A stretch of 29,988 nt of DNA from a virus. The DNA lies in the IMG/VR virus record IMGVR_UViG_3300045135_002333, positions 1 through 29,988 of that record; one strand, given 5' to 3'. Shown here piece after piece: positions 20,557 to 29,619 of the stretch (position 1 is the first letter of the stretch; the number at the start of each line of letters is the position of its first letter). The notes beneath the pieces are model-generated. The model was not told where the DNA came from and did not search any database. It saw nothing but the letters and a program-made list of their open reading frames with translations. The position numbers were made by a program, and so were the translations under genes.

Positions 20557-23500
20557 CTATTCCGCGCGGCCGTATCCTTTTGCAACCCAATCAAAGCTGC
20601 AGGCGATGCCATTGCCCTGGTCATCCAGGAATTGCTGGTGAAAGCCCGTATTGCTGGCCTGGGTGCGCACAGATCGCGCGCCCACCGGCAGGCTTTGCCC
20701 ATCCACCGAAATGGCAGGCTTGACCTTAAATGGCGGGTCAAATGTCACCGCGACACCCGCGGCCGGACAGTTGATATCGTCCCCGCCCTCCACCCGGTCG
20801 GGCATGTCAACTTCCACCTGCAATTCATCAATGCGCGCAGAAATCGATGGCCCGGCGGTGGAGATATCCAGCTTAAAATCAAACCCGCGGGCCTGATAAT
20901 CGCCAACCACAAAATCAGACCAAGCCGACCAGGCCGAGGCATCGGGCTGCGATCCATCCGGCATCAAGGCCTCAATCGACAGATGGCTAAAACGCTGGAT
21001 GCTGGCCGCCGTGACACCGCCGCCATAGTTTGTCAGACAGCCTATACGGAATGTTTCTGCATCCTGGCGCAGATTGGCCAGATCATATTCCCAGACATAT
21101 TCCACCCATGACCCCTCCGGCAGATCGGCATTCGTTGCGCCGCCGTAATGATTGAAATTTGTCCAGGTGGGTGCATTCCAATCTGGACGTGTCGGCAGCG
21201 TTTTTCCATGCGCATCCGCACAATGAATAAACAGGTAAAGCCGCGGGTCTTCCCCAGCGCCAACCGCCTCTTGCTTGACCCGCACCTTGACCCGCACCCG
21301 CCGCGACCGATCCACCTTGTAAAGCGGCAAAAGGGAAAAATCCTGCCGGCCCTTTACCACCAGGTCTTGCCCCGTTGCCCCCGCATCCGTTCCCGCCTCA
21401 AAATACTTATTGGCATTCGGCACAAAGACGCCGGGGTTATAGTAGCCAGCCAGCACAGACGCCGCCCCATTGGCAAAATCCCAATCCCAGGCCAGATCCG
21501 CGTCATAGGCATTCACGCGCGCCGCAATCGGATCTCCCAGGGTGGTGCGCATTTTCAGCCCAATCGCAAACGACGATGCATCAGTGCCATTCAAGGTTCC
21601 CAACTGCGACAGAACCGGCCAGACATCCATGGTGTTGGTCAGCGCATAGCCAAAGCCCACCACCCTGGCCGCCAGCCTGGATGTATAGACCTCGGACAGA
21701 TCAACCGGCGCCGCAAAGACATATTCCCCCGATGTGGCTACATCGGAATGCAATTCCAGCTTACCGCTGACCACTTCCAGGCCAGCGGATCGCACACCCG
21801 CAAAATCCTGCGCCTCATCCACCGTTTCCACCACATTCAACACCGCCAGGCCGGCGGCCGATGTGGTCACGGTTGTGGCGCTTGCAGACAGCACCCCAAA
21901 GGCAGACACCGCGCGGATCATGTAAGTGCCCGCCAGGGCCGGCACGATCACATTTTGCCCATAGACCGCCGGCTCCATATCCATCGCCTGCGGCCAATCG
22001 CCAACCACACCAGAAGGCAGGTGGCGCACCACATAATGGGTGACATGCGGCCCGGCCTGCGCCCAGGACAGGGTGGCAAACTCCCCCGCCACACGCACCC
22101 GAAAATCCGGCACATCTGGCGGCGCCACAACGGACGATGTGAAGTTAAACGTGGTTTCCACTTTGAAACTGGCAAAGCCGTTATGGCCCACCGCGCGCAA
22201 TTCGACCGTGTAAAGCCCGAATTTTGCCGGGTCCAGGCGCATACGAATTTCACCCACCTGGTTGCTGCGCCATTCGGTGCGGCCGCCATCAGGCGCCACC
22301 AGGTCCACCTTGAACCATGCAACATCCGAGGCATCCGCGTGCGAATAGGTCAAATCTGCATACACAGCCAGATCTGCCGCCGATGCCGACAGAGAAACCG
22401 CGCCAATGGCTGGCGCTGCCGGCATCCCCACCGCCGGCGTGGTCACAGATTGCCAACCGGTCCACACTGCGCGCCGCTCGACACCCAGCTTGGCGCGCAC
22501 TTCAATATCAGCCGCGGGCAGGATACCAGACGACACCACAAGATCCCCGGCGGCAATATCCAGGGTGTAACCTTTGGAAATCACATCCACCGTGCCAACC
22601 AGGCGCGCCTCATACTCAAACCCGCGTGCGCCAGCTGCGGCCGCCGCATCCCAGGTCAGGCGCACCGCCGGGAAGCGATCCTTGCCGGCGACATCCTTGA
22701 TCGATGCCGGCGCCACTGCGAAGCCTTCCACCTCCAGGGCTTCGGGCATAACCACAACCGTGCTGACCCCTTCAATTTCTTCTTCATCTTCGGTCAGCCA
22801 ATCAAAATCACCAGAAACACGCTCGCGCATGGCCAGTGTTTGCAGGCAGGTTTGCAGGTCGTCGGTTAGGTCCGCGACTTCGAAAACCTTGGACGTGTAA
22901 CCCTCGCGCGCGCTGGTCCAAGACACAGTGTCCAGCGGCTCCAGCACCGCCGCATCTGGCGGCAATGTCAGGCTATGCCGGCGAAACCGGCGCTCATCCT
23001 GTATCCAGGCCTTCATCAAACGCTGCACCTGGGCGTCGTCCGACACGGCGGGCAACGTCACCTCGGCCACCAGCTGCCGGCCCGCGTCCTCGCTTTCCCA
23101 TTCGGCATTATAGCGCGGCGGGGCGTCCCGAGGCTCCCACAAGGCGTCAGGCGATGGATAGGTGGCATGGATAGCATTATGCACGCTATCCAGGCCAGGA
23201 TGCGGCGCCAGGCTTTCCGGCCGATTTGCCACCACATCATCATCGGTGAAGAAATAGACCGGCAGGGCAGGCGGACCAACCCGCAGCTTGTAAACCCCGC
23301 CCATTTCGGAAATGTCACCGCTGCAGGCCTTTAGCAATTCTTCGATCACCGCCACCGGCTCATCAGCCACCGACACCTCCAGGCCCGCGCGGTAGCGCGC
23401 CTGGGTGCCGCCGCTTGCCAAATCAACCGGCTCGTCACATTCATTCATGGCGGCAAACCAGTTATCCAGCGGCAGATCCGCAGCCTGGACACTACCGCCC

Positions 23501-24330
23501 CAGCGCCGACCATCGGGCAAGGTGATGCCGCGCAGGATGTTATAGATCATTACAGCCGGATTGCGCGAGAATACCCAGGTTGCCGGATCATCCCAGCGCT
23601 GCGCGCCCGATCCCCCCACCGTGGCATCCTGGCGCGGATCATAAAGCGGCACGCCATCGCACTCAAAACGCACGCCTGGCAGGCTATTGAACACCTCTCG
23701 ATTATAAAGGAAGGTCAAAACAGCATAGGACACGCCCAGACCCACCATATCGGATTTCCACGGCCGTTCTGGGTGCGTTGCGTAGTTTTCCAGCATGTAA
23801 GCATCGGCCACCGTCTGGGTGCCATCGTGGAAAGTCATAAACAGGTGCGGATCGCCATCGTCCACCATACCTTCCAGATCGTGCGTCCCACTATGCGCGG
23901 CCAGATCCGTGACATACTCACCATTAACCATCAGACGCGAGAACTGCGCCCCCGGCAGATCCGAAACATCCAGCACATAGGTCAGATATCGATTTGGCTT
24001 CTTCTTCGTGTTCGGGTGGCTATAAGGTGGACAAACGAAATTTCCCCCGGTGGCATAGCGCCCCAGGATGAACGATTGCGGCACATCGCCGCCGGCCGTG
24101 CTGGCCTCGGTCTTGATACCTGGCGCACGCGGCTTGCCTCGCAACGCGCTTGATAGCGCCGAAAGGGCCAACGATGCACCCATGCGTGCCAGGAAGGCCG
24201 ACCCAAAAAGGGTAATTTCGCCCGCACCAACCGTCAGCAACGCAAAAAGCGACGAAATAGGCTCTGCCGATGCCGGCGTGGCCACCAGTGCCAGCGCCAC
24301 CACATAGGCCGCAAAAGTAAGTTTCTTCAT
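20557..24330 (-). CDS. Large tail tip protein (J-like / GTA gp15-like)
   Basis: 1257 residues; the ATG at 24330 overlaps the peptidase stop as ATGA. Order of parts: a hydrophobic N-terminus resembling a Sec signal (MKKLTFAAYVVALALVATPA, with ASA-EP after it); a second hydrophobic stretch (about 45-62); the conserved tip core at about 75-540, with SFILGRYATGGNFVCPP, WVFSRNPAVMIYNILRGITL and ACSGDISEMGGVYKLRVGP as in lambda J and phage-tail_3 proteins; fibronectin III-like domains (about 545-850); and C-terminal lectin-like beta domains. This protein forms the tail tip and contacts the host surface. The length equals that of GTA gp15-class proteins. Confidence 0.93.
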   Translation of the reverse strand: MKKLTFAAYVVALALVATPASAEPISSLFALLTVGAGEITLFGSAFLARMGASLALSALSSALRGKPRAPGIKTEASTAGGDVPQSFILGRYATGGNFVCPPYSHPNTKKKPNRYLTYVLDVSDLPGAQFSRLMVNGEYVTDLAAHSGTHDLEGMVDDGDPHLFMTFHDGTQTVADAYMLENYATHPERPWKSDMVGLGVSYAVLTFLYNREVFNSLPGVRFECDGVPLYDPRQDATVGGSGAQRWDDPATWVFSRNPAVMIYNILRGITLPDGRRWGGSVQAADLPLDNWFAAMNECDEPVDLASGGTQARYRAGLEVSVADEPVAVIEELLKACSGDISEMGGVYKLRVGPPALPVYFFTDDDVVANRPESLAPHPGLDSVHNAIHATYPSPDALWEPRDAPPRYNAEWESEDAGRQLVAEVTLPAVSDDAQVQRLMKAWIQDERRFRRHSLTLPPDAAVLEPLDTVSWTSAREGYTSKVFEVADLTDDLQTCLQTLAMRERVSGDFDWLTEDEEEIEGVSTVVVMPEALEVEGFAVAPASIKDVAGKDRFPAVRLTWDAAAAAGARGFEYEARLVGTVDVISKGYTLDIAAGDLVVSSGILPAADIEVRAKLGVERRAVWTGWQSVTTPAVGMPAAPAIGAVSLSASAADLAVYADLTYSHADASDVAWFKVDLVAPDGGRTEWRSNQVGEIRMRLDPAKFGLYTVELRAVGHNGFASFKVETTFNFTSSVVAPPDVPDFRVRVAGEFATLSWAQAGPHVTHYVVRHLPSGVVGDWPQAMDMEPAVYGQNVIVPALAGTYMIRAVSAFGVLSASATTVTTSAAGLAVLNVVETVDEAQDFAGVRSAGLEVVSGKLELHSDVATSGEYVFAAPVDLSEVYTSRLAARVVGFGYALTNTMDVWPVLSQLGTLNGTDASSFAIGLKMRTTLGDPIAARVNAYDADLAWDWDFANGAASVLAGYYNPGVFVPNANKYFEAGTDAGATGQDLVVKGRQDFSLLPLYKVDRSRRVRVKVRVKQEAVGAGEDPRLYLFIHCADAHGKTLPTRPDWNAPTWTNFNHYGGATNADLPEGSWVEYVWEYDLANLRQDAETFRIGCLTNYGGGVTAASIQRFSHLSIEALMPDGSQPDASAWSAWSDFVVGDYQARGFDFKLDISTAGPSISARIDELQVEVDMPDRVEGGDDINCPAAGVAVTFDPPFKVKPAISVDGQSLPVGARSVRTQASNTGFHQQFLDDQGNGIACSFDWVAKGYGRAE

Positions 24331-24743
24331 ACGCGAAACGCCCTTTCAACATGCAAGCGGTTGACCAGGCCCAGGCCACCAGGGTGCAAAACATAAACCG
24401 CGGCGCCCTGGACCAAACCCAGGGCCGCACCCTTTCCAGCACCAGGCAGCACGGCAATATCGCCCACCGCCGCCAAGGCCGGCGGCACCTCTTCACAGGC
24501 CGCTGCCACCAGGGCCACATGGTCAGCAAACCCCGCGGCCTGCAAAGCATCTTGGCCTGCATCCAGGCTGCGATAAGCGCCGCGCCAGGCCGCCGCCGGA
24601 TCTTCCCCGGTCATGGCTTCCACAGCACCAGCGACAAACAGCGCGCAATCGTGGCGCCCAGGGCGGAATGGCTGCCCAGCAACACGGGCCAGATAATCCT
24701 CCAGGCGCGTGCGCCAATCAGGCAGCCGCGGCGCTAATTTCAT
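24327..24743 (-). CDS. DUF6950/NlpC-P60-like tail tip peptidase
   Basis: 138 residues from the ATG at 24743 (MKLAPRLPDWRTRLEDYLAR), in ATGA overlap with the hub gene. The segment GRHDCALFVAGAVEAMTGED supplies the likely catalytic Cys, and YVLHPGGLGLV the His, both in the NlpC/P60 arrangement. DUF6950 members hold the same position in alphaproteobacterial phages and the gene transfer agent (gp14). They are thought to open peptidoglycan locally during DNA entry. Confidence 0.86.
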   Translation of the reverse strand: MKLAPRLPDWRTRLEDYLARVAGQPFRPGRHDCALFVAGAVEAMTGEDPAAAWRGAYRSLDAGQDALQAAGFADHVALVAAACEEVPPALAAVGDIAVLPGAGKGAALGLVQGAAVYVLHPGGLGLVNRLHVERAFRV

Positions 24744-25408
24744 TTTGAAGTCCATCCCAAATCCAATCGTAAATCGCGCAGAATCCAATTCCGCGAAGCC
24801 CCACCATCAGCCTTCTTTTCCCCCCAATAGACGCTTACAGATCCGGCAATGTCACCATAACGCCGGAACCGATCACCAGCCCGCTGGCGGTGGGTGGCAT
24901 CTGATTTTTTTGACGCCAGGGTGCGTGTCAATGCGCGCGTTTCACTCACCACATCCACCACACAAGCCGGAATGCCCCCAGGCTCGGCCCGCTGAAATTC
25001 CACTTCGTTGATCATTCCGCGGAAAATGCGGTGCGGCTCGGAAACCATTTGCCGGGTTTCGGGATCGAACAGGGCGCGCCGCATTTCCACCGGCGCGAAG
25101 CGGGTTTCATATCCCTTAATCAGATCCTCAACTTCGGGCGCAACTGCGGCCATCATCAGCCGGTGAACCCGAACCGACAGACCCGCGGCCGCGCGGATCG
25201 GCTCAGATTGCAGCAGGGTGCCGGCGCCCTGGTAGGTGCGCGATACCCCGTCAATGGTCACGGTCAGATCCTCTTCGCCTGACCACAGGCCTATGGTTTC
25301 GGTGACAGTCTCGCCAACGCGCGGCGCTTCGATCCACACCAGCAATTGAGACACAATTCCAGGGCGCGCGGCCAGGTGGGCCGCGGTTGCCGCATCATAA
25401 CTTCGCAT
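24740..25408 (-). CDS. Tail hub protein, DUF2163-like (GTA gp13 position)
   Basis: 222 residues; GGGGG precedes the ATG at 25408. The N-terminus MRSYDAATAAHLAARPGIVS and the following beta-rich part (TVTIDGVSRTYQGAGTLLQS) fit tail-hub proteins. The end has SKKSDATHRQRAGDRFRRYG and GSVSVYWGEKK, a signature shared by this group of Rhodobacterales tail proteins. In the gene transfer agent the corresponding hub protein sits between the distal tail protein and the peptidase, exactly as here. The family name is my best match, not certain. Confidence 0.75.
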   Translation of the reverse strand: MRSYDAATAAHLAARPGIVSQLLVWIEAPRVGETVTETIGLWSGEEDLTVTIDGVSRTYQGAGTLLQSEPIRAAAGLSVRVHRLMMAAVAPEVEDLIKGYETRFAPVEMRRALFDPETRQMVSEPHRIFRGMINEVEFQRAEPGGIPACVVDVVSETRALTRTLASKKSDATHRQRAGDRFRRYGDIAGSVSVYWGEKKADGGASRNWILRDLRLDLGWTSK

Positions 25409-25417
25409 AATTGCCCC

Positions 25418-26074
25418 CTAGCGCAGCGTTTGCCGAAAACTGAAAGACAGGCCAAAGTTTTTGCCATTGCGCGTGCCGCCGTAGCTCACCGAACCAGGCA
25501 CCAGCACCGCCTTGCAATATGGCTTCAACAACTCCACAGCCTCGCCAATGGCCGCGCCTGGGCGAATGTGTGGTGCCACCTGGAAAGCCGGCGTATTTCC
25601 CAAAGCATCAGCCACAACGGCTTCTTGCGCCCGGTGCAGCGCGCGCCGCGTGGGCGTGGCGCCATAGCTGAATGACAGAAAATCGCCCACGCTGATCGAA
25701 TAACCAACCGGCAAGCCCTGCAGCTGCAAAAGCCCCTGCGCCTCATCGATAGATTTGATCTGCGGCGAAAAGCCCGACAATGCCGCACCGACAGGATCGG
25801 CGGCCGGGCCAATCTGATTTTTCTTATACGCCAGGAAAGAACGCCCCGGCACCTCCAGGGCGGCCAGCAAGGCCTCAACCTCGGCTGCCTGGCGCGCAGG
25901 CATCGGCGCCAGGACAATAGACCCCTGCCACAGGGCCGGCCCCACTTCGGCCGTTAGAATTTCGCCGCCACGAAGCCCGTTTTGCTGCAGCTGGGCCGCG
26001 CAGGACATTACCACCTCTTGCACAGGCAACTTGTCTAGGAACGCTTCGCGCGCCAGGGGAAACACCAAGGCCAT
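25418..26074 (-). CDS. Distal tail protein-like (GTA gp12 position)
   Basis: 218 residues, in TAATG overlap with the tape measure gene. I do not recognise a family by sequence alone. It begins MALVFPLAREAFLDKLPVQE and appears beta-rich through the middle (GSIVLAPMPARQAAEVEALL, SFLAYKKNQIGP, GYSISVGDFLSFSYG), ending KAVLVPGSVSYGG then GKNFGLSFSFRQTLR. Position between tape measure and hub matches the distal tail (Dit) protein that joins tail tube to tip; this is positional inference. Confidence 0.72.
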   Translation of the reverse strand: MALVFPLAREAFLDKLPVQEVVMSCAAQLQQNGLRGGEILTAEVGPALWQGSIVLAPMPARQAAEVEALLAALEVPGRSFLAYKKNQIGPAADPVGAALSGFSPQIKSIDEAQGLLQLQGLPVGYSISVGDFLSFSYGATPTRRALHRAQEAVVADALGNTPAFQVAPHIRPGAAIGEAVELLKPYCKAVLVPGSVSYGGTRNGKNFGLSFSFRQTLR

Positions 26075-28140
26075 TAGCTAATCCTCCGAGGGTCACTACT
26101 AATCTGGCCAACACGCCGCGGCAGTACGCTGCGGTCATATTCCGCCAGGCCCGTGCGCACACCATTCTGCACCATGTCGGAAATCTCAGAATTGCCGCGC
26201 GCGCCGGATACGTTAACATTGATTTCCACCGCGCCGCCCGAGGTTGCCACGCCCTGGCCCTTCGTGTGATCAATTACGGTTTCTTGCGGGTGCAGCATCG
26301 CCATAAATCCGCCCTTGCCATCCAGACCGCCAGACCGCGATCCGCCGCCGGTATATCCGCCACCGTCAAAACTCTTGCTCGGCATGAAAAGCCCGGCCAT
26401 GCCCGAGAAAAGGCTAGACCCGCCAAACAAGCCCTGAAAGGCCGCATTTGCCGCCATCTGGGCCAACTGGCTCAATAGGTTGCTGACAGCATCGCCCAGG
26501 CTTTCCGCACCCGTAACCGCCGAAGTGAACGTATTTCTAAACGCATCTTCCAGCGTTTGCGCGATACGGGCCGAAGTCTCCATTTCGGCTTCCACCGTCG
26601 CCACCGCCTGGCGAAATTCTTCGGCCGACAGCTTGCCCGCGTCATACATCGCCCGCAACTCGGCCAGGGTGGTGTTGTAATCCTGGCCAGCGCCACCGGC
26701 GGCGCCAAACACCTCTTTAATGCGGTCCATTACGTTGGCGTAATCGGTCAGTGCCGGCACTGCCACCCCGGCCGCTTTCCCGCTGCCACTGATTTCCTGG
26801 CGCGCACCCGCCTGGATTGGCGTAACCGCGGTGCCATCGATGTTGACAATCCCACCCTTTGCACTCGCCAAGCCGGCCTCCAGCGTGGCCATGTTTTCGC
26901 CGGATCGCTCCAGCTGGCTGTTCAACTCTTCCAGCGGCTCCAGAAGCGCTTGGCGGTCCTGGATCAATTGAACCAGGCGCAGGCTTTCAGCCTCAAACGC
27001 ATCTGCCCGGTGCGCCGGCGCATAGTCGCCATACGCATCGCCCATGCTGCGCAGGGCGGTGTTGGACTGCGAAATCTGGGCGGTTAGATCCGCCCAGGTA
27101 TCTGAATTAAGCGTCATGGCCCGCTGCTCGGCCAGGGCCGCCTTGGCGTTCTCATGGCGCGCACGCGCCTCTTCCAGCTTCGTCTTGGCGGCGGAAACGC
27201 TCATATTGATACCCCGCCCCAGGGCCGCTTCCAACAGCTGGCTTTGGGTGATTTCGTCAGCCATGGCCGCCACCAGGTTATCGGTGGCAATCTGCAGATC
27301 CGTTTGCGGCTGCGCGAACTGCCGGGCGGCATCGATCCCAGATGCGACGAACCGCACGAAATCGGCCAGCACAGTGGTGGCGCCCACCAAAAGCGGCGCC
27401 AATTCGACCAGGGCCGAATTGACATTGGCGGAAATCACGCGCCCCATTAGGTCCAGCTGGGTCTGCGCATCTTCGGCGCCACGAATGACGCTTTCGTCAA
27501 TCACAATTCCCAGATCCCGCGCTTCCTGGCGCATCTTTTCCATGCCGCTCGCGCCTTCGCGCAAAAGGTTGACCATGGCCACACCTTCGCGGCCAAACAG
27601 CGCCGCGGCACGCGCCGCCCGCTCGGTCGGCTCTTCAATGCTGGCGATGTGGTCAGCCACTTCGGACAGGGCATCGTCCAGGCCCATCGTCACCAGATCT
27701 TCGGCCTTTAGCCCCATTTCCTTCAACGCCTTGGCGGCCGCACCAGATCCCAGGGCGGCTTCGCCCAGGCGCTTATTGAAGCGCTCCATTGAACTATCCA
27801 GCGACGACTGCGCAATCCCGGCGCTTTCCGCCACCGTGCGCAATTCCTGCAGCGCATCGGTGGTCAAGCCCATTTTGTCCGCGGTCTTGCCTATATCATC
27901 CAGGGCAGAAACCGTTTCGCGCAGCTTGCCGACCACTGCACCAGCCCCCAGGGCCGCCACCAAAGGCGCCAAGCGCTTCGACGCAGCGCCCATAACATCG
28001 AATTGCTTGGACGTGCGGCCCAGGTCTTTTTCGGCCCGGCGCGCGAAGCGCTCAATCCGCCGCGTGTTGCGATCCATGGCGCGCGCAAATTCCCGATCAC
28101 GGGCCGCCAGAACAATATTAAGGCGCTCTAAATCGCTCAT
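26074..28140 (-). CDS. Tail tape measure protein
   Basis: 688 residues, starting in ATGA overlap with the frameshift product of the chaperone gene. The N-terminal part is coiled (RDREFARAMDRNTRRIERFA), then carries the tape-measure core DIGKTADKMGLTTDALQELR, continuing TVAESAGIAQSSLDSSMERF and AARAAALFGREGVAMVNLL, a common siphophage signature. The C-terminal part has a hydrophobic stretch (AANAAFQGLFGGSSLFSGMA) and the conserved MLHPQETVIDHTKG motif. It sets tail length; at about 0.15 nm per residue a tail near 100 nm is predicted. It lies inside the tail tube and is ejected with DNA. Confidence 0.94.
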   Translation of the reverse strand: MSDLERLNIVLAARDREFARAMDRNTRRIERFARRAEKDLGRTSKQFDVMGAASKRLAPLVAALGAGAVVGKLRETVSALDDIGKTADKMGLTTDALQELRTVAESAGIAQSSLDSSMERFNKRLGEAALGSGAAAKALKEMGLKAEDLVTMGLDDALSEVADHIASIEEPTERAARAAALFGREGVAMVNLLREGASGMEKMRQEARDLGIVIDESVIRGAEDAQTQLDLMGRVISANVNSALVELAPLLVGATTVLADFVRFVASGIDAARQFAQPQTDLQIATDNLVAAMADEITQSQLLEAALGRGINMSVSAAKTKLEEARARHENAKAALAEQRAMTLNSDTWADLTAQISQSNTALRSMGDAYGDYAPAHRADAFEAESLRLVQLIQDRQALLEPLEELNSQLERSGENMATLEAGLASAKGGIVNIDGTAVTPIQAGARQEISGSGKAAGVAVPALTDYANVMDRIKEVFGAAGGAGQDYNTTLAELRAMYDAGKLSAEEFRQAVATVEAEMETSARIAQTLEDAFRNTFTSAVTGAESLGDAVSNLLSQLAQMAANAAFQGLFGGSSLFSGMAGLFMPSKSFDGGGYTGGGSRSGGLDGKGGFMAMLHPQETVIDHTKGQGVATSGGAVEINVNVSGARGNSEISDMVQNGVRTGLAEYDRSVLPRRVGQISSDPRRIS

Positions 28141-28723
28141 CCATACAGCTCCACCAATTCGAGAACTTCGGCCCTGCTAGGGGCATCGGCGCCAGGCTTG
28201 CCGGCGGCGGCCTGATCGTCGTAACCGCGCTTGATCAGCACCCAATCGCGCGGGATCATCCCGCGCACTTCATCCGGCCGAAACCCGAGGGGCGCCGCCG
28301 ATCTGATAATGCGCCGCACCTGCCAGGCGCGGCTCAGGTCTTTTTTTCGTCGTCGCCTTCCTGGCCTTCATCCGGCGCTTCATCGTCGCTTTCGTCGCCC
28401 AGGTCCGGCATGAACGCCACACCCACCAGGGCGCGCGCCATGTCATAAAGGCGCGGCAACTGATCCGGCCCCAGATCCGCCACCAGGGCATCGGCCTTGG
28501 CATCTTCCATGCCGCCGCCCACCAGGCCCAGGGCCACCAGATCGCGCACCACGGCGCTGGTGGGCTTCGGCTTGCGATCCATGAACCCATCCCAGGCACC
28601 AAAGATGCCGCCGTGCTGATCTTCGAAACGCTCAATCTCGGCGTTTCGCAGAACCATGACGCGGGGCGCGCCGGCCAGATCACTGACCAGGCCGCCCCGC
28701 GGCGCTTTCGCCGCAATGCCCAT
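28137..28723 (-). CDS. Tail assembly chaperone fusion made by -1 frameshift (GT-type)
   Basis: The chaperone gene 28334-28723 ends GAC GAC GAA AAA AAG ACC TGA. A -1 slip on A AAA AAG moves ribosomes into the downstream frame (DLSRAWQVRRIIRSAAPLGF) and gives a 195-residue fusion ending at 28137, in ATGA overlap with the tape measure start. The added 67 residues (FRPDEVRGMIPRDWVLIKRG, APSRAEVLELVELYG) are the T-like part, which in lambda binds the major tail protein while G binds the tape measure. The downstream frame has no convincing start of its own. The same arrangement is near-universal in long-tailed phages. Confidence 0.88.
28313..28346 (-). promoter_or_regulatory. Programmed -1 ribosomal frameshift signal
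   Basis: The slippery heptamer A AAA AAG (28346-28340, minus strand) is in the right codon phase. After a 6-base spacer (ACCTGA, which includes the stop codon) comes a 9-bp stem with loop GGC: GCCGCGCCT at 28333-28325 pairs with AGGTGCGGC at 28321-28313, including one G-U pair. Confidence 0.9.
28334..28723 (-). CDS. Tail assembly chaperone (TAC_11/GTA gp10-like), zero-frame product
   Basis: 129 residues. It has the family pattern APRVMVLRNAEIERFEDQHG then GIFGAWDGF, helical centre (DALVADLGPDQLPRLYDMAR) and an acidic tail (DESDDEAPDEGQEGDDEKKT) carrying the slippery codons. Located between the major tail protein and tape measure, the fixed place of this chaperone. The ATG at 28723 is 3 bases after the major tail stop; the ribosome site is weak, so it may be translationally coupled. 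Acts by coating the tape measure before tube polymerisation. Confidence 0.9.
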   Translation of the reverse strand: MGIAAKAPRGGLVSDLAGAPRVMVLRNAEIERFEDQHGGIFGAWDGFMDRKPKPTSAVVRDLVALGLVGGGMEDAKADALVADLGPDQLPRLYDMARALVGVAFMPDLGDESDDEAPDEGQEGDDEKKT

Positions 28724-28726
28724 GGA

Positions 28727-29146
28727 TTAGGCCGCGGTAAAGGCCACAGCGCCGGTGCTTTCCAGCGACATGGACAGAGTGGCCTTGCCATCGTCGCCAA
28801 ATTCGATTTCCACCGAAAAGGCGCCGGCAAACGTGCCAACACTCGGCACCACGATTTCAAAATTCGCTTCGGCCGATGCCGACATGGCCACGGCCACAAT
28901 GCGCGCTTCCTGGGCATCATCCACCAGGGTTACATCGCCCGAGACAGAAACGGATTTCACATCGTCAAGTGTTTCGCGCCAAAACGCGCCTTCGGGCGTG
29001 TTCGGGTCCGGCGTGGTCGCATCGATCCGCGCGTTATTAACTTTCAGGCTTTTGCCGGTCATACCGCCAAAGGCTGCGAATGCTTCGGTTGGTGTTGCAC
29101 CGTCACCGATTTTAATAAGGAACGTGCGCCCCTTTTGCTTACCCAT
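28727..29146 (-). CDS. Major tail (tube) protein, TP901-1-like family
   Basis: 139 residues; AAAGGGG precedes the ATG at 29146. Features: N-terminal KGRTFLIKIGDGATPTEAFA then AFGGMTGKSLKVNNARIDAT, the central TLDDVKSVSVSGDVTLVDDA, and beta-rich end NFEIVVPSVGTFAGAFSVEI. This is the Phage_tail_2/TP901-1 type tube subunit, which stacks in hexameric rings. Strong ribosome site agrees with high expression. A 59-base gap separates it from the tail terminator gene upstream. Confidence 0.9.
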   Translation of the reverse strand: MGKQKGRTFLIKIGDGATPTEAFAAFGGMTGKSLKVNNARIDATTPDPNTPEGAFWRETLDDVKSVSVSGDVTLVDDAQEARIVAVAMSASAEANFEIVVPSVGTFAGAFSVEIEFGDDGKATLSMSLESTGAVAFTAA

Positions 29147-29205
29147 GATAAGCCCCTTTCAGTTTTCAGAAGATTGGAAAAATTGCGCCCGTCACCGGGT
29201 GCGGT

Positions 29206-29619
29206 TTAGTCGTCCAGATGAATTTCCAGCGACAGACGCCCTTGATATGTCGCACCATCACCGGCGCGATCCACCACCCAGGCCTGCACCTCCAGATCCG
29301 ACACTGCGAAACCTGGCACCGGCACCACCTCGGGCCGGCGATGCAGGGCGGATTTCATCGCCTCACAGATCTGCGCGGCCTCCACCCGGCCCATTTCAGG
29401 CCGGCTATGCACCACCAGACCCACCGTGATCCGCGCACCCTCGGCGCCATCGGTATCATCCGGCACCGGCGTGATCTGGCCAAAGCGGACATAAGGAAAC
29501 TGAATTGCGGGTGCCGGCTCATCCACCACCCGGTCAGCCACCAGGGCCGCCACGGCTGCATCCGCGATCAGGGCCGCGCGCAGGCCATCCATTGCCGCGG
29601 TCATATACCCATCAGCCAT
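29206..29619 (-). CDS. Tail terminator protein, DUF3168 family
   Basis: 137 residues. DUF3168 pattern: AAMDGLRAALIADAAVAALV, AIQFPYVRFGQITPV, ITVGLVVHSRPEMGRVEAAQ, ICEAMKSALHRR, and C-terminal GATYQGRLSLEIHLDD. The family caps the tail tube and joins it to the head connector. It overlaps the HK97-gp10-like gene by 8 bases (ATGGCTGA). Confidence 0.92.
   Translation of the reverse strand: MADGYMTAAMDGLRAALIADAAVAALVADRVVDEPAPAIQFPYVRFGQITPVPDDTDGAEGARITVGLVVHSRPEMGRVEAAQICEAMKSALHRRPEVVPVPGFAVSDLEVQAWVVDRAGDGATYQGRLSLEIHLDD

Noticed and set aside
21148-22869. 573-codon plus-strand frame
   Set aside because: Antisense to the large tail tip gene; the translation is His/Arg/Gln-rich noise.
27044-28180. 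378-codon plus-strand frame
   Set aside because: Antisense to the tape measure gene, which is clearly the coding strand.
28137-28319. Separate 60-residue gene
   Set aside because: Its only start would be a GTG without ribosome site; the frame is best explained as the frameshift extension of the chaperone.
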